Below are positions 1 through 8,026 of a stretch of DNA of 64,000 nt, one piece after another; position 1 is the first letter of the stretch; every line of letters starts with the position of its first letter. The position numbers were made by a program, and so were the translations under genes. The notes below the pieces were generated by a model. That model saw only the letters and a program-made list of their open reading frames with translations. It searched no databases and was not told where the DNA came from. Source of the DNA: Chryseobacterium sp. JV274 (lineage in GTDB: Bacteria > Bacteroidota > Bacteroidia > Flavobacteriales > Weeksellaceae); assembly GCF_903969135.1 (NCBI RefSeq), contig NZ_LR824569.1:4857001-4921000 (forward strand). The letters run 5' to 3'.

Positions 1-105
1 TGTATTTTCAATTATTCTGGTCTTAATACTTTTACTGAGAGTGACAAGGAAGTGATACACAAACTAAAAATGAAAGAATTACAATTCTTCTATTCCGCAC
101 CATAA
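1..105 (+). CDS. C-terminal end of a gene truncated by the window start
   Basis: Frame 1 is open from the first base to a TAA at 103-105 and gives a 34-residue tail ending in FFYSAP. The residues (acidic and basic stretch TESDKEVIHKLKMKELQ) look like ordinary protein rather than random translation, but the fragment is too short to assign to a family. The next gene starts 42 bases later on the same strand, so this is probably the end of an upstream plus-strand gene. An intergenic chance frame of this length is possible. Confidence 0.4.
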   Translation, partial: CIFNYSGLNTFTESDKEVIHKLKMKELQFFYSAP

Positions 106-147
106 AACCCGAATCAAGGATCTCGCAACTAAAAACCAAAACCTACC

Positions 148-657
148 ATGAAAACAATTATTATAACAGCAATCACCTTATTCAGTTCATTTTGTATGGC
201 TCAGGAAGCCAGTGCAGAGAATATTCAGGGAGATTTTGACGGAAACGGAACCAAAGAATATGTCTATACAAAAGTCAGTGACTGTGGTGACGAATGTGAA
301 GGAAAGTGTGAAACAACTATTTACTTCAGTGATAAAAATATAAAGCCTATAACAATTTCACCAGCCAATCAAGGAAGCCTGTATAATCTGGGAGACCTTA
401 ATGGAGATGGAAAAGAGGAGATTGGTTTTTATCCCAACTGGTGTACCAGCTGCTGGCATCCGTTTTATGTTTATACTTTAAGTAAAACTGGATGGCAACC
501 GTTATTGCCCTCTATTTCAACTCACTGTAATCAATGGGAAGAAGATAAATTCCCCATCAAAAAAGATCCGAAAAAGAAAGGATACGTTATCGTTACCTCC
601 AGCAAATGGGAAGACGACGATATTAAAACTATCAGTAAAAGTGTGAAAGTAAATTAA
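148..657 (+). CDS. Secreted hypothetical protein with DxDGNG-type calcium-binding loops
   Basis: A 169-residue protein whose function I do not recognise. Residues 1-18 form a signal peptide ending in CMAQ, so it is exported to the periplasm or surface. Two short loops, GDFDGNGTKEY (about 28-38) and GDLNGDGKEEIGF (about 82-94), match the DxDGxGxxE pattern of FG-GAP/VCBS and dockerin-like calcium loops. Six or more cysteines (CGDECEGKC near 46-54, CTSC near 99-102, C near 127) suggest disulfides. Its stop is followed by a degenerate intergenic repeat, so it is probably not co-transcribed with the helicase downstream. Confidence 0.75.
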   Translation: MKTIIITAITLFSSFCMAQEASAENIQGDFDGNGTKEYVYTKVSDCGDECEGKCETTIYFSDKNIKPITISPANQGSLYNLGDLNGDGKEEIGFYPNWCTSCWHPFYVYTLSKTGWQPLLPSISTHCNQWEEDKFPIKKDPKKKGYVIVTSSKWEDDDIKTISKSVKVN

Positions 658-660
658 AGA

Positions 661-779
661 GTTAAGTAGTTGCTAGTTGCTAGTTAATCAGTTGTTTTTC
701 CGGATAACTCAAGTTTTTTTGTTTTTTCTCTTCGAGAAAATTGGCAATTCACTTGAGACGCAAAATTCACTATTGACCA
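661..779. repeat. Relic copy of the ~150-bp dispersed intergenic repeat
   Basis: Two blocks here match the repeat at 37381-37534 in the same orientation: an AGTAGTTGCTAGTT block at 661-678, and a block with ATTCACTTGAGACGCAAAAT at about 739-779. The middle has diverged. This identifies a third, decayed copy of the element found inverted around 34.2 and 37.5 kb. Confidence 0.6.
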
Positions 780-817
780 ATTCCTTACCTCTAATTTTTA
801 ACTTCTAATTAAATACC

Positions 818-825
818 TATCTTTG
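818..825 (+). promoter_or_regulatory. -7 box TATCTTTG of the helicase gene
   Basis: Exact match to the Bacteroidota -7 consensus TAnnTTTG, four bases before the ATG at 830. A start site a few bases downstream would make the transcript leaderless or nearly so. No convincing -33 TTG is visible. Confidence 0.6.
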
Positions 826-829
826 CAAA

Positions 830-2182
830 ATGGAAAAACTCACTTTTGCAGATTTTGACCTGCCGGTTAAAATTCTTGATGTTTTAGCAGATTTGGAATT
901 ATTTGAACCTACACCCATTCAGGAGAAGAGCTTAAAGCCTATTCTTTCAGGAAGAGATGTGATGGGAATTGCGCAGACCGGAACCGGAAAAACATTAGCT
1001 TACCTTTTGCCCGTTCTGAAAACATGGAAATACAGCAAAACAGGAAATCCAACTGTTTTGGTGCTTGTTCCTACAAGAGAATTGGTGGTACAGGTAACTG
1101 AAATTATTGAGAAACTGACAGAAAATATTACTGCAAGAGTAATCGGAATATACGGAGGAAAAAATATCAATACTCAAAAACTATTGTTCAACGATGGTTG
1201 TGATATTTTGGTAGGAACACCCGGAAGAGTGATGGACCTTTCCATAGACAATGCTATTTCTCTTAAAGAAGTTCAGAAATTGGTCATTGATGAATTTGAT
1301 GAGATGCTTAACTTAGGTTTCAGACCGCAGCTTACTCATATTTTTGAAATGATGAAAGCAAAGAGACAGAACATCCTTTTCTCTGCAACCATGACGGAAG
1401 CAGTAGATGAAATGCTGGATGTATACTTTGCAAGCCCAATTGAAATTTCATTGGCAAAATCAGGAACGCCGCTTGAGAAAATTGAACAGACTGCTTATAA
1501 AGTAGAAAACTTTAATACTAAGATCAACTTACTTGAACATTTACTGAAGAGCGATACAGATATGTCCAAGGTCTTGATTTTTAATAATAATAAAAGACAT
1601 GCCGACATGCTCTTTACTAAAATTGATGAGCTTTTCCCTGGACAGTTTGACGTGATTCACTCTAATAAGTCTCAGAACTACAGACTTAAGGCTATGAAAA
1701 GCTTTGAGAATGAAGAAGTGAGAGGTTTGATTACTACAGATGTAATGGCAAGAGGTCTTGATATTTCCAATGTTACGCATGTTATCAACTTTGAGACACC
1801 GGATATTCCTGAACAGTACATTCACAGAATCGGTAGAACGGGTAGAGCAGACAAAGAAGGGAAAGCGGTTACTTTTGTAACTAAAAAAGAAGAACCTTTG
1901 ATTCTTGATATTGAGCTATTGATGGATAAAGATCTGAAATTTAATGAATTCCCGGAAGGAGTTAAGATCAATCCTAAAAAGATCGCTGATGAAGAAGATC
2001 AGATTGTTATGAAAAATCCTGCACAGGTAAAACTGAATGATGGAGGAGGAGCATTCCATGATAAGAAAGCTAAAAATACTAAAGAAAACTGGGGTGGTCC
2101 TTCCAAAAGAAAAGCACCTAAGAAGTTTGGAGCTAACAGGTCCCAACAGAAAGCAATATCAAAATCGAAAAGAAAGAAATAA
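830..2182 (+). CDS. ATP-dependent DEAD-box-family RNA helicase (DEFD variant)
   Basis: A 450-residue cytosolic RNA helicase that uses ATP to unwind short RNA duplexes, probably in ribosome assembly or mRNA turnover. Motifs in order: Q motif around FEPTPIQ (25-31), Walker A AQTGTGKT (48-55), PTREL (81-85), GG (109-110), TPGR (130-133), motif II DEFD (154-157), SAT (185-187), ARGLD (307-311) and HRIGRTGR (332-339). The usual DEAD box is DEFD here, which keeps the catalytic Asp-Glu. After about residue 385 comes a basic, lysine-rich tail typical of RhlE-like proteins that bind RNA. The gene stands alone with its own promoter and terminator. Family is certain; the exact orthologue is not. Confidence 0.95.
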   Translation: MEKLTFADFDLPVKILDVLADLELFEPTPIQEKSLKPILSGRDVMGIAQTGTGKTLAYLLPVLKTWKYSKTGNPTVLVLVPTRELVVQVTEIIEKLTENITARVIGIYGGKNINTQKLLFNDGCDILVGTPGRVMDLSIDNAISLKEVQKLVIDEFDEMLNLGFRPQLTHIFEMMKAKRQNILFSATMTEAVDEMLDVYFASPIEISLAKSGTPLEKIEQTAYKVENFNTKINLLEHLLKSDTDMSKVLIFNNNKRHADMLFTKIDELFPGQFDVIHSNKSQNYRLKAMKSFENEEVRGLITTDVMARGLDISNVTHVINFETPDIPEQYIHRIGRTGRADKEGKAVTFVTKKEEPLILDIELLMDKDLKFNEFPEGVKINPKKIADEEDQIVMKNPAQVKLNDGGGAFHDKKAKNTKENWGGPSKRKAPKKFGANRSQQKAISKSKRKK

Positions 2183-2184
2183 AA

Positions 2185-2218
2185 TAAAAACGATTCCCAT
2201 ATCAGGAATCGTTTTTTA
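2185..2218. terminator. Bidirectional terminator between convergent genes
   Basis: Inverted repeat AAAAACGATTCC / GGAATCGTTTTT with a 7-8-base loop. An A-run on the left and a T-run on the right let it work for the helicase gene (+) and the TPR gene (-), whose stops face each other here. Confidence 0.85.
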
Positions 2219-2221
2219 TTT

Positions 2222-3187
2222 TTAATCGAATTGAATATTGTTGCTTTTTAAAATTTCTTTAAACTTATCTGTTTTACCTTCTTCTTTCATACTCTTATAA
2301 ATATATCCTATCATTTTTTCAGCATCCGATCGGTAAGGCGATTTTTGTTCAGAATAAATCCTGTATGCTTTACAAATATTATCAAGACCTTTTTCATTAT
2401 TCTTCAGATGAGTAAAGTAGACCTGTCCCATTCCATAATAAACTTCCGGATCACCGGGATATACTTTATCAAAATCGTTATACGCATCAATAGCTTTCTG
2501 ATATTCCTTTTTATAAACATACGTTATTGCTATATTCTGTAATGGCATTTTACCTTTTGGATCAGCAGCCAATGACTGTTTATAAGCGTTAAGAGCTTTA
2601 TCATATTCCCCTATTCTTCTATAGGAAATTCCCAGATTATCCCATGCGTAAATAAATTTTGGATCAATTTTTACTGCTTGTTCATAATTTTGAATAGCTT
2701 CTTTCCAGTTTTCCGCTTTTCCTGCATCAACGCCTTTTTCATAGAAATCAACGGCCGTATCATTTTTTGAGAACTTGTCATAACTGGTTTCAGTAGTTTT
2801 GGTAGCTCTTTGCACGCTCTCGCAGTTTTGCATCAGATAACGTTCAAGCTCATTATAGCTGTCCTTGTATTGCTGTGAATTCTTATTCGTATTAAAAGTC
2901 AGGTTAATCTGCTTTTTCCCGTTTACTTTAGGTGCTTTTTCAGATTCTTTTTCTGCTCCTTTCAAAAGTGTTGAGATCTGAAGCGCTCCCGTGTATTTGT
3001 CAATACATTCATGAACATCTTTTATGATATCTTCCTTCTTCCTGTTTGCCAAATGAATAGAATCAGCACATTTACAGGCATTTTCTGAGAGCTCCTGAAG
3101 AACTGTTTTTTCATTGGGTTTCTCCTGAGAAAATGAAAGAGAGTAGAATAAAACGAAAAATAAAATGGTTATTGTTTTTTTTATCAT
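2222..3187 (-). CDS. Exported tetratricopeptide-repeat protein
   Basis: A 321-residue protein with a signal peptide (1-20, cleaved near FSQ), so periplasmic or envelope-located. Residues 22-140 form a charged region with four cysteines (ACKC near 37-40, C61, C122). Residues about 145-281 hold four TPR units of about 34 residues (for example AIQNYEQAVKIDP, ALNAYKQSLAADP, AIDAYNDFDKVYP). TPR arrays bind partner proteins; the partner is unknown. The gene starts 10 bases after the SGNH hydrolase stop, so the two form an operon. It could contribute to cell-envelope assembly, but nothing in the sequence fixes its role. Confidence 0.85.
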   Translation of the reverse strand: MIKKTITILFFVLFYSLSFSQEKPNEKTVLQELSENACKCADSIHLANRKKEDIIKDVHECIDKYTGALQISTLLKGAEKESEKAPKVNGKKQINLTFNTNKNSQQYKDSYNELERYLMQNCESVQRATKTTETSYDKFSKNDTAVDFYEKGVDAGKAENWKEAIQNYEQAVKIDPKFIYAWDNLGISYRRIGEYDKALNAYKQSLAADPKGKMPLQNIAITYVYKKEYQKAIDAYNDFDKVYPGDPEVYYGMGQVYFTHLKNNEKGLDNICKAYRIYSEQKSPYRSDAEKMIGYIYKSMKEEGKTDKFKEILKSNNIQFD

Positions 3188-3197
3188 GGGTTATAGT

Positions 3198-3854
3198 TTA
3201 TTTCAGGTAAGGAGTGATCACTTTGGTCCAGATTTTATATCCCTCCGGCTTAAAATGAAGCATATCTTCCACAAAAATATCTTTTCTTACATTTCCATTA
3301 GCATCTTCCATCGCTTTAGTAACATCAATATACTCAGCATTGGGTTCTTTTTTCATAAATGCAGCGATCTTCTTGTTGGTAATTTTCATCTGCGGCCAGA
3401 TCACTTCTCTACTTGGAGAGTACTTGATAGAGATATAATCAACTTCAATATTGGGAAATTTTTCACGTATTTTTTTATAAAAAGCTTTATATCTGTCAAC
3501 CACTACTTTTGCTTTTAGCTGATGGTTGTCTGCAAAATCATTTTCGCCACAGTAAATAATGATCTGCTTTGGCTGATAGGGAGCTAAAAGATCATTCGCA
3601 AAATCATTAAGGTCTGTAAGTCTGGACCCTCCGAACCCTCTGTTGATAATTTTTTGATTAGGGAAATAATCTGCTATATCAGTCCATTTTGTGAATGACG
3701 AGCTTCCCAGAAATAGAATGGCATCCTTTGGTGGCGGGTTTTGCTGATCTTGCTTTTTGAATTCCTGAATGTCCTGCCAGAACATTGGTTTTTTTTCCTG
3801 AGAAAAGGCAATAACAAAACACAGCAATAGGAATGCTGATAGAATCTTCTTCAT
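3198..3854 (-). CDS. Exported SGNH/GDSL-family hydrolase
   Basis: A 218-residue hydrolase with a signal peptide (1-18, ending AFSQ). SGNH blocks are visible: block I GSSSF with nucleophile Ser52, block II Gly in NRGFGGSRL (71-79), block III GEND with Asn105, and block V DMLH with Asp197 and His200. The family cleaves esters or acetyl groups from lipids or carbohydrates. This short secreted form resembles platelet-activating-factor acetylhydrolase-like and polysaccharide deacetylating members, but the substrate cannot be read from sequence. First gene of a two-gene operon with the TPR protein. Confidence 0.9.
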   Translation of the reverse strand: MKKILSAFLLLCFVIAFSQEKKPMFWQDIQEFKKQDQQNPPPKDAILFLGSSSFTKWTDIADYFPNQKIINRGFGGSRLTDLNDFANDLLAPYQPKQIIIYCGENDFADNHQLKAKVVVDRYKAFYKKIREKFPNIEVDYISIKYSPSREVIWPQMKITNKKIAAFMKKEPNAEYIDVTKAMEDANGNVRKDIFVEDMLHFKPEGYKIWTKVITPYLK

Positions 3855-3884
3855 TATATTCAGTTTTAAATTAGATATAAAAAT

Positions 3885-3914
3885 AATAAAAAACTCCCGA
3901 TTAGCGGGAGTTTT
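3885..3914 (-). terminator. Terminator of the lipocalin-like lipoprotein gene
   Basis: AAACTCCCG / CGGGAGTTT hairpin with a 5-base loop. On the minus strand it is followed by TTTTTTATTATTTTTA, so it ends the gene at 3920-4384. Confidence 0.8.
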
Positions 3915-3919
3915 ATGAT

Positions 3920-4384
3920 TTATCTTTTGTAAGTAACATAGGGGATATCAGGAATTTTATCTCCATCCATATCAAAAATTCCGGATTGCTGAGCAAGTTT
4001 AAAATCTTTACCCGTCAAAACATCAACTCTGTAGGTGATAGGTGATTCTTCCTCACCAAACTTAATTCCTATAACTTTTGAATCTGCATCATAAGTATAT
4101 CTTCCTTCAGTTTTTGGAGATGGAGTACAGTCAGCACCTTCTCCTGTATAGGCTGTATAGCTCACATAATAGTCTGTTCTTAAGAAAAGAGTGTTTTTGG
4201 CTGCACATCCAGTTAATGTCTCAGTATAAAGCACTGTTTTATTATCTTTTCCGGAAATTACTTCCCTTTTAACTTCCTTCCAATCTCCCTTCATGATATC
4301 CATATCGTAAGCTTCAAGATTGTCATCTTTACAAGAAGTAAGTGCCAGGGCAGAAAAGGCAAATAAAAGTAGCTGTTTTTTCAT
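3920..4384 (-). CDS. Lipocalin-like lipoprotein
   Basis: A protein of 154 residues from the ATG at 4384. A GTG two codons upstream would add only two residues and is less likely, because a TAAATTTG -7 box ends at that GTG. The N-terminus is a lipoprotein signal with lipobox LTSC (lipid-anchored Cys about residue 18). The body (GDWKEVKREVISG, then alternating strands with a GRYTYDADSKVIGIKF pattern) resembles the small lipocalin-like domain common in Flavobacteria. A DMDGDKIPD loop near the C-terminus is calcium-loop-like. It probably sits in the outer membrane facing the periplasm. Ligand unknown. Confidence 0.8.
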   Translation of the reverse strand: MKKQLLLFAFSALALTSCKDDNLEAYDMDIMKGDWKEVKREVISGKDNKTVLYTETLTGCAAKNTLFLRTDYYVSYTAYTGEGADCTPSPKTEGRYTYDADSKVIGIKFGEEESPITYRVDVLTGKDFKLAQQSGIFDMDGDKIPDIPYVTYKR

Positions 4385-4389
4385 TTTCA

Positions 4390-4397
4390 CAAATTTA
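4390..4397 (-). promoter_or_regulatory. -7 box TAAATTTG of the lipocalin-like gene
   Basis: Minus-strand TAAATTTG matches TAnnTTTG and lies five bases before the ATG at 4384. It argues for the ATG over the upstream GTG and implies a very short or absent leader. Confidence 0.55.
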
Positions 4398-4585
4398 AGA
4401 ATATGCTAAAATATAAATAAATTTGAAATATCTATAATGAAATAATGATTTTTTAAACGAATGTTTGTAAATTGAATAATTTTGAGAGGATAATCAGTAT
4501 TTTCAGGCGTCTAAAAGCCGCTAAAACATAAGAAATTGATTTAAAGAATATACAACTAATTAGTCAAGATCATATAAAATCAAAA

Positions 4586-4607
4586 GAAGCGGGCTAAATC
4601 CCGCTTC
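4586..4607 (-). terminator. Terminator of the alcohol dehydrogenase gene
   Basis: GAAGCGGG / CCCGCTTC hairpin with a 6-base loop. On the minus strand it is followed by TTTTGATTTTAT. It lies about 80 bases past the stop of the gene at 4690-5853. The rest of the 4385-4689 gap holds only AT-rich sequence, including a TTAAACC direct repeat near 4663-4679. Confidence 0.7.
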
Positions 4608-4689
4608 AATATGAATTAATTGCCACTCTTCCAGTCAAAAATTAAAGGCTCAGTATAATTTTAAACCTTAAACCTTAAATTTTGAATTT

Positions 4690-5853
4690 CTAGTAGCTCA
4701 TCTCTACAATCTTATAAGCATCCTGCGGAGTTAGTTTTTTATACTCTCCAAGGCCTAACCATTTTCTGTCTGTAAAGGCTTTTTCAACCTTTTCAGCTGT
4801 TCCTTTAAAGTCTTCTGTATACTCAGAAAGTTTGGTTTTGATATGAAGGCTGTGGAAGAATTCTTCCATTTTTTTGATTCCCTGTTCTGCTTTTTCTTCT
4901 ACACTTCCGTCTTTGATTCCCCAGACTCTCTCGGCATATTGTGCCAGCTTTCCTTTTTTATCATCAAAATTGTAACGATAGTGGGATGGAGCGATAATTG
5001 CCAGCGTTCTTGCATGATCAATACCGAAATAAGCAGTCAGCTCGTGTCCCATTGCGTGTACTGCCCAGTCTGTAATGACTCCTTTCTGGATCAGTCCGTT
5101 CAGCGCCATTGTACAGCACCACATAAAGTTTCCGGCAGCATCATAGTTGAAATCATCAGCCAATACTTTTGGAGCCGTTTCCTGAAGACTGATCAGAATG
5201 CTTTCTGCAATTCTTTCCTGAAGATCAGCAGAAGAAGGCGCAGTCATGTATTGTTCCAAAACGTGGGTGTAGGCATCTGTAATTCCATTCACAATTTGGT
5301 TTTTTGGAATAGATCTGATCACCTCCGGATCCAATACAGAAAACTGTGGGAAAAGTCCCGGTCCTCCGGAAGACAATTTTTCATTAGTTTCTCTTCTTGA
5401 GATTACATACCCTGAATTCATTTCTGAACCGGTTGCAGGCAGCGTTAAAATACTTCCAAATGGCATTCCTTCTCCTTCAAAAGTTCTTACTGAATTTCTC
5501 AGAATGTCCCACGGTTCGCCAGCATAATTAGCTGCTGCGGAGATAAATTTCGTTCCGTCAATCACAGATCCGCCACCAACAGCAAGAAGATAAGTGATAT
5601 TTTTTTCTTTAATAAAGCTTAAGGCATTGATTAAGACTTCATATTCAGGATTGGCAGGAACCCCACCAAATTCATATACTTCATGATCCTTCAAGGCCTC
5701 TTTTACCTGGTCGTAAACACCATTGTTTTTGATGCTTCCACCTCCGTAAATCATTAATATTCTTGCATCTTTAGGGATTTCTTTTGAAATTTTAGCAATT
5801 TCACCTTTCCCGAAAAGTATTTTTGTTGGATTTTTAAACTCGAAATTAAGCAT
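4690..5853 (-). CDS. yqhD: Iron-containing alcohol dehydrogenase, YqhD/butanol-dehydrogenase type
   Basis: A 387-residue cytosolic NAD(P)H-dependent oxidoreductase that reduces aldehydes to alcohols. The length equals that of E. coli YqhD. Cofactor motif AVGGGSVIDGTK lies at 91-102. Metal ligands align one position off E. coli YqhD: Asp193 and His197 (DAYTHV), His266 (WAVH) and His280 (GIDHART). In YqhD the Gly-Gly-Gly-Ser loop goes with NADPH preference; that is inferred here. The gene stands alone, with a TAAATTTG box 21 bases upstream and a terminator downstream. Likely role: detoxifying short aldehydes such as lipid-peroxidation products. Confidence 0.93.
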   Translation of the reverse strand: MLNFEFKNPTKILFGKGEIAKISKEIPKDARILMIYGGGSIKNNGVYDQVKEALKDHEVYEFGGVPANPEYEVLINALSFIKEKNITYLLAVGGGSVIDGTKFISAAANYAGEPWDILRNSVRTFEGEGMPFGSILTLPATGSEMNSGYVISRRETNEKLSSGGPGLFPQFSVLDPEVIRSIPKNQIVNGITDAYTHVLEQYMTAPSSADLQERIAESILISLQETAPKVLADDFNYDAAGNFMWCCTMALNGLIQKGVITDWAVHAMGHELTAYFGIDHARTLAIIAPSHYRYNFDDKKGKLAQYAERVWGIKDGSVEEKAEQGIKKMEEFFHSLHIKTKLSEYTEDFKGTAEKVEKAFTDRKWLGLGEYKKLTPQDAYKIVEMSY

Positions 5854-5874
5854 TGTTCTAAATTTATTTTAACC

Positions 5875-5882
5875 CAAATTTA
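5875..5882 (-). promoter_or_regulatory. -7 box TAAATTTG of the alcohol dehydrogenase gene
   Basis: Minus-strand exact TAnnTTTG match, 21 bases before the ATG at 5853. Confidence 0.55.
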
Positions 5883-6059
5883 CGGAATGAAAAAAGAAAA
5901 TTGAGTTAACGAAATTTTAAAATTGCTATTATTATATTTTATGAAAGCTATTGCAGTTAATGGTTTTTGAACTATTGATATTATTCCTTTTTATATCATT
6001 CAGTCGTTTTTCCAGATTAAGGATAAAGAATCCTTGTGGCTTAGCATTTTCCAACTAAG

Positions 6060-6665
6060 TTATAATGGACTGCAGTTTTCATCCTTTGCATAGATTCCAT
6101 TGCTTTTCGCTTCCAACTTTCCGGTTTTTCTGTTGATCTTCACCAAAAAAGACTCTTTTACAGCCGGACAGCCCTTAGACTGCATAAGATACATAGAGAT
6201 ATGACGGTCCTCAATTTTATAAGCTCCGGTAAAACGGTTGCTTGTATCTACCGAATAACCATACGTTTTTGCGAGCAAAATAGCTTCAGGAAGATTGTCT
6301 ACAGTTCCGATAAAGTCTCTTAACTGCTGTTCATTGGAAAAATAAACTGATCTTTCATTTTTGCATGCAAGAATGTATGAAAAGCAGTTGTTGCCTATAC
6401 ATTTCTGGAAAAAACCTCTTTCCGGAACAGGCTCATTGATGGTCATAAAATCGGGAGCCTGGCTTTCATAGACCACTGCTTTTTCATAATCAGTATCATT
6501 GCTGAGCACCCGCCAGTAGGCATAGTCTTTATCAGGAACAATGAAAGGATAGAGATAATCTACCGTATCAAGGATATCAGGAATTTTCTTGTAATCATCG
6601 GAAACCTTGATCTGGCCAAAAAACAGATTGGAAAGGATCAGGAAAAAAGCGATGATGAGTTTCAT
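6060..6665 (-). CDS. Secreted hypothetical protein
   Basis: A 201-residue protein I cannot place in a family. Residues 1-17 are a signal peptide ending FFGQ. The mature part has Cys pairs (CIGNNC near 118-123, C131, C166, C198) that could form disulfides, and mixed strand/helix composition. It lies 34 bases downstream of the lipoprotein at 6700 on the same strand, but has its own TAAATTTG box. It may belong to a small cluster of envelope proteins with the genes at 6700 and 7177. Confidence 0.7.
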   Translation of the reverse strand: MKLIIAFFLILSNLFFGQIKVSDDYKKIPDILDTVDYLYPFIVPDKDYAYWRVLSNDTDYEKAVVYESQAPDFMTINEPVPERGFFQKCIGNNCFSYILACKNERSVYFSNEQQLRDFIGTVDNLPEAILLAKTYGYSVDTSNRFTGAYKIEDRHISMYLMQSKGCPAVKESFLVKINRKTGKLEAKSNGIYAKDENCSPL

Positions 6666-6684
6666 AGAGAAAGTGTTTTCAGTG

Positions 6685-6692
6685 CAAATTTA
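6685..6692 (-). promoter_or_regulatory. -7 box TAAATTTG of the secreted hypothetical gene
   Basis: Minus-strand exact TAnnTTTG match, 19 bases before the ATG at 6665 and inside the gap to the previous gene. Confidence 0.5.
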
Positions 6693-6699
6693 AAGAGAA

Positions 6700-7104
6700 T
6701 TATTCCAATACAATTTTATAATATCCTTTTTCATCAGTTACATCAATATCTATTCCTGTAAAAGTCAGTTTATTGATTTGATAACCATCACAAGCTCCTT
6801 TAAATTCTGATGACTGTATTGCAAAATCAAGGTTTTTAATATTAGAATAAAATTTATAATTTTTTGTTCCGTTATAGGCGCCTACATTTTCTACAATAAC
6901 CTTGTTGTCGGAGGTTTTGGTTAATTGTATATTAACATTGTTTTCATCCTGAACTGAATACGTGGTCAATGTTCCATTGGCAATAAGATTCTCATTGTTG
7001 GAGTTTACGAACTCAAAAATGATGGGTAGAGGTGCATTGTAACAATCTTTTTCACAAGAGATAAACAGAATTGTTATGAGTAGAAAAGTAAATATTTTTT
7101 TCAT
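6700..7104 (-). CDS. Small lipoprotein of unknown function
   Basis: A 134-residue protein with a lipoprotein signal; the lipobox is FISC (lipidated Cys about residue 17) followed by EKD, and it is Asn-rich. The mature part reads as a single beta-sandwich-like domain (alternating hydrophobic strands, for example TLTTYSVQDENNVNIQL and KLTFTGIDIDVTDEKGYY). No family recognised. Two cysteines (C21 in DCYN and C about 105 in GACDG) could pair. Confidence 0.7.
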   Translation of the reverse strand: MKKIFTFLLITILFISCEKDCYNAPLPIIFEFVNSNNENLIANGTLTTYSVQDENNVNIQLTKTSDNKVIVENVGAYNGTKNYKFYSNIKNLDFAIQSSEFKGACDGYQINKLTFTGIDIDVTDEKGYYKIVLE

Positions 7105-7176
7105 GGATTATGGATGTTGTAAGAGTAAAATTAATGAAAATTATATTAAACGGACTCTTACATATATCTCAAAGAA

Positions 7177-7896
7177 TTAGTTGACCATATGCTCTACAAA
7201 AGGAACAATCCTGTTATTCTCAATTTTTCCTTTGATATAAACAGAATCGCCATTCTTGAAAATGTATTCATTGACAAGAAGATTGTTTAACCCGCTAGGT
7301 TCAAAAAAAGACTGAATCCAGGGATGCAGATTTTTTAATAAGGAAATTTTTTGAGTTCCTCTGGGTTTATAATCTTGCAGATAGTAGGGTGTTCTATCGC
7401 TTGTAGTATAAGTTTCGTAGACAAAAGGCATATTTCTTTGATCTGGATTTTTTATGATACACCTATTAAAATCAATAGGATATAATTGCCCATTGATTAA
7501 AAGTTGAGCTCCTTTGGGATAGCCTGCTGCCATGGCGTAATCGAATTTTTCGTAAATTTCTTTATATCGTTTGTTTTGTTTGACGGTACCCACACGCAGC
7601 AGATAGAATGCCGCATCTTTTCCTGATAGAGGAGCTGAGATCGTTTGGTCTGTATAAACGGTGCATTTAAGAACGGGTAATGAGTGGATGACATCTACCT
7701 GCTTATTGTACTCATCAACTCTTTCCTGCATTGATTCCATACTGCCAAAAGCAAAAGAGCTAAAAGCTATTGCTGAAAAAGCAAAGACCAGCATAAACAC
7801 TCCAAATATGATTAAAATAGTTTTCAGTCCCTTTTTGTCAAGCTGGGTTCCATTGTTTTTAATATTCACATTGGCGTTAAAATTGAATTTAATCAT
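7177..7896 (-). CDS. Single-pass membrane protein of unknown function
   Basis: A 239-residue protein with no cleavable signal. A short polar N-terminus is followed by one strong transmembrane helix (about residues 27-50, ILIIFGVFMLVFAFSAIAF) and a 185-residue soluble domain. The domain has a repeated VYTDQTISAPLSGKDAAFYLLRVG / GQLYPIDFNRCII type strand pattern and a C-terminal KGKIENNRIVPFVEHM. The short strands near SVYIKGKIENNRI are reminiscent of small OB-like modules, but I cannot assign a family. A TAGTTTTG box lies about 20 bases upstream. Confidence 0.7.
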   Translation of the reverse strand: MIKFNFNANVNIKNNGTQLDKKGLKTILIIFGVFMLVFAFSAIAFSSFAFGSMESMQERVDEYNKQVDVIHSLPVLKCTVYTDQTISAPLSGKDAAFYLLRVGTVKQNKRYKEIYEKFDYAMAAGYPKGAQLLINGQLYPIDFNRCIIKNPDQRNMPFVYETYTTSDRTPYYLQDYKPRGTQKISLLKNLHPWIQSFFEPSGLNNLLVNEYIFKNGDSVYIKGKIENNRIVPFVEHMVN

Positions 7897-7915
7897 GGTT
7901 CGTTTAAATAGCTTT

Positions 7916-7923
7916 CAAAACTA
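7916..7923 (-). promoter_or_regulatory. -7 box TAGTTTTG of the membrane-protein gene
   Basis: Minus-strand TAnnTTTG match, 19 bases before the ATG at 7896. Confidence 0.45.
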
Positions 7924-8013
7924 AGGAATTCTTGAATAAAAATTAATATGTTTTTTTGCTTTTAATCCTTTATTTTTTTGTCATTTGTCAACCCAACTCA
8001 TTCCAAAATCACT

Positions 8014-8021
8014 TACATTTG
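8014..8021 (+). promoter_or_regulatory. -7 box TACATTTG of ppc
   Basis: Exact TAnnTTTG match five bases before the ATG at 8027. It lies inside the reading frame that would result from the TTG at 7985, so it argues that translation starts at 8027 on a leaderless or near-leaderless message. Confidence 0.6.
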
Positions 8022-8026
8022 TTATT

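Noticed and set aside
4843..5400. 185-codon plus-strand open frame
   Set aside because: Antisense to the conserved alcohol dehydrogenase whose metal ligands are all intact; Cys/Phe/Ser-rich translation is typical of reverse-strand frames here.
7985..8026. TTG start for ppc
   Set aside because: It would place the TACATTTG -7 box inside the coding sequence; the ATG at 8027 gives a normal PEPC N-terminus.
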